From positions 27,348,012 through 27,412,011 of the forward strand of contig CATQJL010000316.1 of NCBI GenBank assembly GCA_958299035.1: DNA of 64,000 bases. The letters are read 5' to 3'. This document shows positions 58,231 to 64,000 of the stretch, in pieces. The notes under the pieces were generated by a model, which saw nothing but the letters and a program-made list of their open reading frames with translations, did not search any database and was not told the DNA's origin. The stretch's first letter is position 1; each line of letters starts with the position of its first letter. Origin of the DNA: Cylicocyclus nassatus (lineage: Eukaryota > Nematoda > Chromadorea > Rhabditida > Strongylidae). The position numbers and the translations under genes were made by a program.

Positions 58231-58490
58231 GTGCCAAACTCCCATCGTCGATACGTAAATATCAAGCTGAAGGACGTGGATGTGAAGATGCAACTCGACA
58301 CCAGTGCCGACGTATCCACAATCAATCGCAGGACGTGGATAGAGTTAGGATCGGCGACCTTGGAGGCCCCACCCGCCGAATTGAGAGCTGCAAATGGATC
58401 GTTGATTGAAGTATTTGGAGTTCGGGATATGCCGTTACATGCAATGGTTTTGATGGCCAAGGATTATTCTATGTTACTAAGGACCTGAGT
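58231..58490 (+). pseudogene. Gypsy aspartic protease
   Basis: Reads YVNIKLKDVDVKMQLDTSADVSTI, with the active-site motif DTSAD in place of the common DTGAD; both DTG and DTS occur in this family. The flap-like and substrate side follow (LRAANGS..VFGV). A stop precedes it at 58208 and a frame change at about 58486 separates it from reverse transcriptase. Confidence 0.75.
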
Positions 58491-59476
58491 TTGCTGGGAA
58501 TGGACATGCTTCAACAGCTGCCGCCCTTCCAAACTGCTTTCTCTGCTGTTTGCTGTGTCGTGGATGCCTCTTCACCACTGGACGACCGCCTCGCGGCTAA
58601 GTTACCAGAAGTCTTCAAAGAAGAGCTGGGACACGTTAACAAGTTCAAGGCTCACCTAGTGCTGAAGAAGGATGCCACACCCGTCTATGGTGCCGAAACG
58701 GAAGGTACCGTCCGCCGTAGAACCTCTCCTCACGCAGAGTTGGATCGCCTCGTCGCCACAGGAGTACTATCACCCGTTGATTACTCGCAGTGGGCCGCTC
58801 CCATCGTTCCCGTCAAGAAGAAGAATGGAGCAGTGCGCATTTGTGCCAACTTCTCCACCGGACTGAACGACTCATTGACGCTGCACGACATCCACTGCCC
58901 ACTGCTGAGGACATCTTCACCAAGTTAAATGGAGGGGCCGTTTTCACGAATATCACCCAGCGTGACGCCTACTTGCAAGTAGAAATGGACGTTGAGGCTG
59001 AACATCAACACATATCGTGGACTCTTCCGCTACAACCGCCTACCGTTTGGGGTGAAAAGTGTTCCTGGGATCTTCCAGTCGTTAATGAGCAACATCACCG
59101 CTAACATCAGTGGAGCCGTCGCTCATTTGGACGATGTTGTGGTCACCGGAAGAACCCGTGAGGAGCACGATGCGAACGTCTTTAAGTTATTCCAACGTCT
59201 TTAAGACTATGGAATGCGTGTTCGCCGTGAAAAGTGTCATTTTGCTGAACCTAGCACAGTATTTCTCGGATTTATTGTCGATGCAGAAGGAAAACGCCCC
59301 AAGCCCGAAAAAATTGCCGCCATCGCTCATATGCCGCCGCCCCAACATGTGAAGCAGCTCGAATCGTACCTTGGGATGGTTTCGTTTTACTCGTCTTTCG
59401 TGCCAAGGATGTGTTCACTTCGCAAATCTTTGGACGCTTCAAAGAAGAAAGACACACCGTTTATCTAGAGTAAAAA
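58491..59476 (+). pseudogene. Gypsy reverse transcriptase, catalytically altered
   Basis: Linker then the fingers/palm: ELDRLVATGVLSPVDYSQWA, PIVPVKKKNGAVRICANFS; after a frame change GGAVFTNITQRDAYLQVEMD near 58930-58990; then RLPFGVKSVPGIFQ and HLDDVVVTGR near 59123, and thumb CHFAEPSTVFLGFIVD. Relative to the family consensus, where the first catalytic Asp stands two residues before S/K in FSKIDL.DAY, this copy has Thr (NITQRDAY), so one metal ligand is lost. The YxDD box is HLDD, both Asp kept. A stop at 59202 and others break the frame. Confidence 0.8.
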
Positions 59477-60118
59477 GTGCCAGGAAGCCTTCGACCGCCT
59501 TCGCGAAGTCCTGACCTCAGACCTCTGCTGTGCCACTACGACCCGAGGAATTCGATCATCGTTAACGCTGACGCAAGCAACTATGGAATCGAAGCCGTGA
59601 TTTCTTACCGCTACCCGGACGGATCGGAAAAGGTCGTTTGCCATGCGAGCCGCGCGTTGACGGCACTAGAGAAGAATTTCTCGCAGATTGAGAAGGAAGG
59701 ATTGGCTATAGTTTTCGCCGTCAAGAAGTTTTACCGGTACATTCATGGACGAAGATTTACTCTGCTTACGGACCACCGCCCTCTACTCACTATCTTCTGG
59801 AACAAGAAAGGAGTGCCTGCTTATACTGCCGACCGTCTACAACGATGGTCGATGATCTTACTTGCCTATGATTTTAACATCAAGTACTGCTCTACGGCAT
59901 CGTTTGGACAGGCTGATGCTATCTCCCGACTGCTTTCCTGCCGGAGTGCGCCGGACGAAGACGTCATCATTGCTACTGTAGAAGCTGATGTCACCGCCAC
60001 TTACGAGGAAGCACTCAACCAGCTTCCAGTTACAGTGGAAAGACGTACGTTTTGCTGTAGAGAAGGACGCCATGCTGATGAAGCTGCTCAATTGCCTCCA
60101 AACAGGACGTTGGCCTAA
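59477..60118 (+). pseudogene. Gypsy RNase H
   Basis: The longest open frame of the element (about 213 codons). After an out-of-family first part it enters IIVNADASNYGIEAVI (first RNase H Asp), then ASRALTALEKNFSQIEKEGLAIVFAV (Glu), FTLLTDHRPL (second Asp region) and QRWSMILLAYDF followed by QADAISRL, all classic. The reading ends near 60050 in the linker toward integrase. Confidence 0.85.
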
Positions 60119-60179
60119 TGCACTTCCATGAACACCGTTGTTTAACTACAAAAGCCAACAAAAGAAGCTTTCTGTTCAC

Positions 60180-61475
60180 AACGGATGCATTTTCTTCTGT
60201 TCCAGAATCGTCATTCCCACTTCGCTGAGGAAAAAGATTTTCCTCATGCTGCATGACGGACATCCTGAACAAACCCGGATGTAACTGCTTACTCGCAATC
60301 ACGTCTACTGGCCTGGTATAGAAGAAGACGTCAAGAGGACTGTGGAACGCTGCCAGAATTGCTAATTTGCCGCTAAGAATCCAATAAAAGCTGAACTAAC
60401 TCCATGGCAGATCGCAAGTCGCACGATGGAACGCCTGCGTATTGATTTCGCGGGCCCACTCTATGGACACATGTACCTCGTTGTCGTATGCGTATTCCCG
60501 CTGGCCTGAGATCGTGGAGATGCAGTCGACATGAGTTCCTGCGTGGTCACAAGCGACCACGCAGGAACTCATGAAGATCTTCAGCCAATTCGGATTCCCA
60601 GAAACGCTTGTTTCGGACAACGGCACCCAATTCTCTTCCCAGTACTTGGAGGATTTCTGCAGGAAGAACAGGATCAAGCATGTTCGACGCCGCCATTCCA
60701 CCCAAAGTCGAATGGGCTCGCTGAACCCTTTGTCGGAATTTTCAAAAGGGGACTCCTGAAGGTGAAAGGAGAAGAAAACCTTCCAGAAGCCTTGTCAAAG
60801 CTAACTTTGCTATCGCTGTACGCCCTGCCCGTCTTCGCCGGAAAATCGCTCGCCTGCTGAGATGTTTCTTGGACTAACGATTAGTACTCCACTCACTCGG
60901 TCACCTGAGCTCGAACTGTCACACCAACCCACTCTCCCGGATTGAAACCGGCGAAGGAAGCAATGTACAACCGCCGACATGGAGCCAAGAAGAGGAAATT
61001 CGACGTCTACGATGCCGTATACGTTCGCGACTATCGTAGTCCATCGAAGCCTACTTGAACTCCAGGACGTGTACACTCAAGGACTGGACGCTCACGCTAC
61101 AACGTGGAAGTCGAAGGACTCGTATGGATTCGTATATTCGTGTTCGTACGCCATACCAACCAGCTACGCTCTCGCGCAGTTCCCATCGCCACTACCACGC
61201 TGTTGAGAGAGTTCAACTTTCTCGATTTTGGGCTTCCTATAACGTCGCCTGCCGTTTCCGTTGATGTTCCCGCTTCCCGACACGCCATTCTTGCTGATGG
61301 GACACCGCCAACTTCCGATGTCGCAGCCGCCGAACCAGTAGACGCTGATGGTTCCGCCACTTTGCCGTCCTCGCAGCCAGTTCGCGGCCGGTCACAAAGG
61401 ACATCGACCACCACATCGCATCGAGGTGAACCCTTCAAAGAAACGATAGTTGATAGCTTAAGGATAGAGATGTAG
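60180..61475 (+). pseudogene. Gypsy integrase and C-terminal tail
   Basis: The zinc-binding part is MLHDGHPEQTR..YWPGIEEDVKRTVERCQNC (HHCC) at 60240-60362. The core includes RLRIDFAGPL near 60430 (first Asp), GFPETLVSDNGTQFSS near 60590 (second Asp) and KSNGLAEPFV near 60710 (Glu), so the DDE triad can be read. A duplicated-looking GTCGACATGAGTTCCTGCGTGGTCAC / AGCGACCACGCAGGAACTCATGAAGA stretch at 60524-60575 forms a hairpin in the core and may be an insertion. The tail near 61100-61200 is the chromo-less C-terminal domain. Stops at about 60284, 60363 and 60507 interrupt it. Confidence 0.75.
60524..60575. repeat. Hairpin inside the integrase core region
   Basis: CATGAGTTCCTGCGTGGTC and GACCACGCAGGAACTCATG are perfect complements about five bases apart. 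The second half encodes the integrase segment, so the first half looks like an inverted local duplication that also broke the frame. Confidence 0.8.
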
Positions 61476-61691
61476 GAGAGTAGGGTATTATATTTGTTAT
61501 TGTTTGTATCGTTGTTGTCTACTGATCTGATCTTTTGGTGTTGTATTGACCTGTGCGCGGGATCTGAGCGCTGTATAAGGCGCTTCCTGCTAGCTAAGTC
61601 TTTCGTTTTCGTCTCGTCTTATCTTCTGTTCTTATTCATATCCGGTCTACTAATAAATCTACTACTCTACAAGCGTCCCGGACCCACCACA
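61471..61691 (+). repeat. Putative 3' LTR of the Gypsy element
   Basis: Starts TGTAGGAGAGTAGGG after a purine tract and ends ACCCACCACA (TG..CA form), about 221 bases. It includes AATAAA near 61651, which would be the polyadenylation signal, and a pyrimidine-rich TTTCGTTTTCGTCTCGTC block. With no 5' copy to compare, the right border is an estimate. Confidence 0.5.
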
Positions 61692-61824
61692 AGTACAAGT
61701 ACAAGTGCAAGTAGAAGGCGACAACACAATCACAAGGCCAGTTTTTCAAGCGTTGCTGCATTCCTTGATTCTACGATTTTTTGTAAGGTATGTTGGAAGA
61801 ACATTTATCAAACCTGGAAGTTGT

Positions 61825-62585
61825 TATAGGGGCCTGCAGGATCGCGAGAGTCGGACGCGCGTACGGCCTTTGCGCCGCGCACGCCTGATATCGCTGGGTC
61901 GTAGTCGATTAAGGCTAGATAGGTAAGTTTTTTTTGTTTTTCTTTACATTTCACGCCTTCTTTTCTTTTCAGACGGTGAGCACATGTTGGTGCGGAGGAG
62001 TTTAAGATCTGAATTAAGGTGAGGTGCAGGATTATGCTCAATACGGACTCAATATTGCAGACCTTCCATGCCTGCTGGTTGAGATGTTGGATTTTCTGTC
62101 CTGGCTGCCCTGTTACAGCAAACTGTTCTATTTCTACCGTCTATTCTACCTTATCATGCATATTGCTTGTGATGATGATGATGATGATGACAATGATTAT
62201 GATTGTGATGACGCGCATGATGCAAGATGAGGTAGAACAGACGTTGCAAATAAAACGGAGTTTCGTAACCGGGCAGGCAGGACGAAAAATCGAACATAAT
62301 CGGACAGCCAGAACAGAAAACTCAACATTCTTCAAAGCAGGGGTGAAAAGTCCACAATATTGGCCCGTATTGAGCATAATCCTGCACCTCACCTTAATCT
62401 AGATCTTAAACTCCTCTGCACCAACATATGTTCGCCGCCTGAAAAGAAAAGAAGGCGAGAAATGAGAAGAAAAACAAAAAATCTCACCTATCCAGCCTAA
62501 ATCGAGTACGACCCAGTGACATACGACGTGCGCGGCGCAATGGCCGTACGCACGTCCGACTCTCGCGATCCTGCAGGCCCCTATA
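61825..62585. mobile_element. 761 bp palindromic element, TATAGGGG termini
   Basis: TATAGGGGCCTGCAGGATCG is exactly complemented at the right end. The arms of about 330-360 bases share GAGAGTCGGACG, GGAGGAGTTTAAGATCT versus AGATCTTAAACTCCTC, and AAGGTGAGGTGCAGGATTAT. If the duplication is TA, the element is 61827-62583. The loop carries a (GAT)n run at 62169-62200. No gene: frames in the two arms are mirror images. Confidence 0.85.
62169..62225. repeat. (GAT)n-like microsatellite in loop
   Basis: TGTGATGATGATGATGATGA followed by degenerate GAT/TGAT units. It encodes poly-Asp in one frame, which is an artefact. Confidence 0.9.
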
Positions 62586-64000
62586 CCTTCCGAAAAAAAA
62601 AATTTTTCTTGTTTTCCATGCTTCCAAGCATTACGAGTCAAATTATTCGAAAAAATGGCAGGTTCAGAAATTTTAGGCGCTTTTCGACCCGGACTCCCAA
62701 GAAGTCCTAATAAATAATTTTTTCAAAAAAGAACGAAAGGACATCAATAAATAAATAAATAAATCCCTTTGCTTATCAATGATGGTTCAGGCAGACGCGT
62801 TTTTTTGCAAAATCTAAACCAGAATCGATACCAGAAAGTGCTGTGTTAAGTCTATACGAGGCCTGCATAGTAAAGCATTCACGCGAGAGTTGTCAGAATT
62901 TTGGTAGATGTGCAATTGTAACAACAAAGAAATGCTTTCCAAGCGGATTAGTTGTGCGCAGATCTGACACAACTCCAAATCCTACTCCCTTCCCATCTTG
63001 TGCAGGAAAGAATTTCATGAGACGTCAAAACTATTTTGTGGTCTCAAAGAGTTTCCTTTTCGATCGAGTAATCAGTTAATCATGGTTAGAACGGCGTATT
63101 ACCCACTCTTCGAAGGACGATGCCTACGGTGGAAACAAAAAACCGAAAAGTCTAAAATTCTGGTATATTTCCAGCTACCCATACGAGCTATAGTACAACT
63201 AGTGCAGACAACAAGACTTGTAGAGCTTAAAGTGGTTTAAGACTATTTAGAGGACATCTACTGCATTCTCGGCTCATCTCAAAAAGCCAAAATGTTGAAG
63301 CTATCCAGTTTGGGCTGCGCAGGCATGTGCTCAAAAGTTAATATTCATTTTACTTAGCTGTGTTTACTTGCTCCATACTAGACAACTTCAGCAGAAGAGA
63401 AAAGGTTGGCGGTTAGATATTCTATATGATTATGAAGTGCTTATGCACACTGAATTACACTAAAAATTCTTGTAGGCCTATGCTTTTTCTGAAAAAAACG
63501 AAATGGAACACATAGGGATAGAAGTGCACAATTACGCAAACAATAACAATTGCACTCGAACTTCGTGATAGCACTTTTCCTTGTTCGCGGAAGCATTCCA
63601 ACTTTTGGCGGTTGTCGCTGCTATGGCACGCAGGTATCATTATCAATCTCGTCCCACGCCTGTTCGGAACAGTCCATGTGGCTAAGAAAGTTTCAGTATG
63701 ACAGAGTAACCTTCTAGCTACAATACACTGTAAGGAAATTTTTTTGTAAAATTTAGGATCGGAATTATGGAAATTTGGCAGGGATGTGTGGATCTTATGC
63801 TGGAGATTTGAACACATTTGCAAAAAATGAAAACATCGGCTACAATGTGTTTCAAAACCAAGCTCGTCATTCAAATTGAACTAGATTCTCATCTAGAAGA
63901 CATATGACAAGTCGTATATCTCCATAATTCTCTATTTTTTGCATAAGTCTTTACTCTCTAGATCAAGCTCTACCTATAGCCTAAGGCATACCTCAAGCAA
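62586..64000. other. No supported gene
   Basis: AT-rich. An (AATA)n stretch occurs at 62743-62765. The 139-codon minus-strand frame 63455-63874 has no recognised domain, no splice partner and unremarkable composition, so I do not call it. Confidence 0.4.

Larger units (their letters stand above)
57164..61691 (+). mobile_element. Decayed Ty3/Gypsy LTR retrotransposon, 5' LTR missing
   Basis: Domain order gag, zinc knuckle, aspartic protease, reverse transcriptase, RNase H, integrase is diagnostic of Ty3/Gypsy (Metaviridae). A purine tract (AAGGATAGAGA) stands just before the 3' LTR at 61471. Upstream, the gag ATG lies only 15 bases after the end of a mariner-type element, so the 5' LTR and primer-binding site are absent. 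At least a dozen stops and frame changes are spread over the coding part; the element is dead in its own right. No envelope gene follows integrase. Confidence 0.85.

Noticed and set aside
57164..61691. Possible envelope-bearing retrovirus
   Set aside because: No open frame with signal peptide or transmembrane segment follows integrase before the LTR; it is a plain Ty3/Gypsy element.
62160..62400. Acidic Asp-rich frames
   Set aside because: Product of the (GAT)n microsatellite in the loop of a palindromic element.
63455..63874. 139-codon minus-strand frame
   Set aside because: No family resemblance, no splice context and no conservation evidence; length alone is not enough in this composition.

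Overview
The window looks like a gene-poor, repeat-rich stretch of a nematode nuclear genome, most likely a strongylid such as a hookworm or a relative. The evidence is the AT-rich base composition, short introns ending in TTTTCAG or TTTTTACAG, RTE-clade non-LTR retrotransposons of a type I associate with hookworms, and exons resembling a nematode-expanded glycosyltransferase-like family (DUF1647, recognised from memory). No tRNA, rRNA, operon or prokaryotic feature was found.

Layout. 0-17 kb: MITEs, a complete-looking non-autonomous Helitron (4317-4938), and two separated blocks of DUF1647-like exons (4987-5886 and 16280-16715) with two long inverted-repeat elements between them. 17.5-22.2 kb: a palindromic TA-flanked element holding three further TA-flanked elements lined up at one TA site. 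22-36.5 kb: an RTE retrotransposon cut in two by a ~9 kb element with terminal inverted repeats. The ~9 kb element carries a decayed PIF/Harbinger-like transposase and a convergent Myb/SANT-like gene. A second RTE, interrupted by a MITE, follows. 37.5-41.9 kb: a 4.3 kb palindrome with ~2 kb arms. 40.5-51.2 kb: an almost identical direct duplication of about 4.8 kb, separated by a 500-N gap and a cDNA-library primer sequence, so probably an assembly artefact. It contains a previously unrecognised (by me) 4-exon gene model of 180 residues on the minus strand, whose second copy is broken by a 521 bp insertion. 54.7-57.2 kb: nested MITEs. 57.2-61.7 kb: a decayed Ty3/Gypsy retrotransposon with a 3' LTR but no visible 5' LTR. 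61.8-62.6 kb: another palindromic element.

Very little here encodes host functions. The biology visible is mainly transposon nesting: at least six cases where one element can be seen inserted in another with its target duplication. The candidate systems worth following are the ~9 kb Harbinger-like unit, the serial TA insertion chain, and the novel 180-residue gene. All calls are from reading the sequence; no database search was run.
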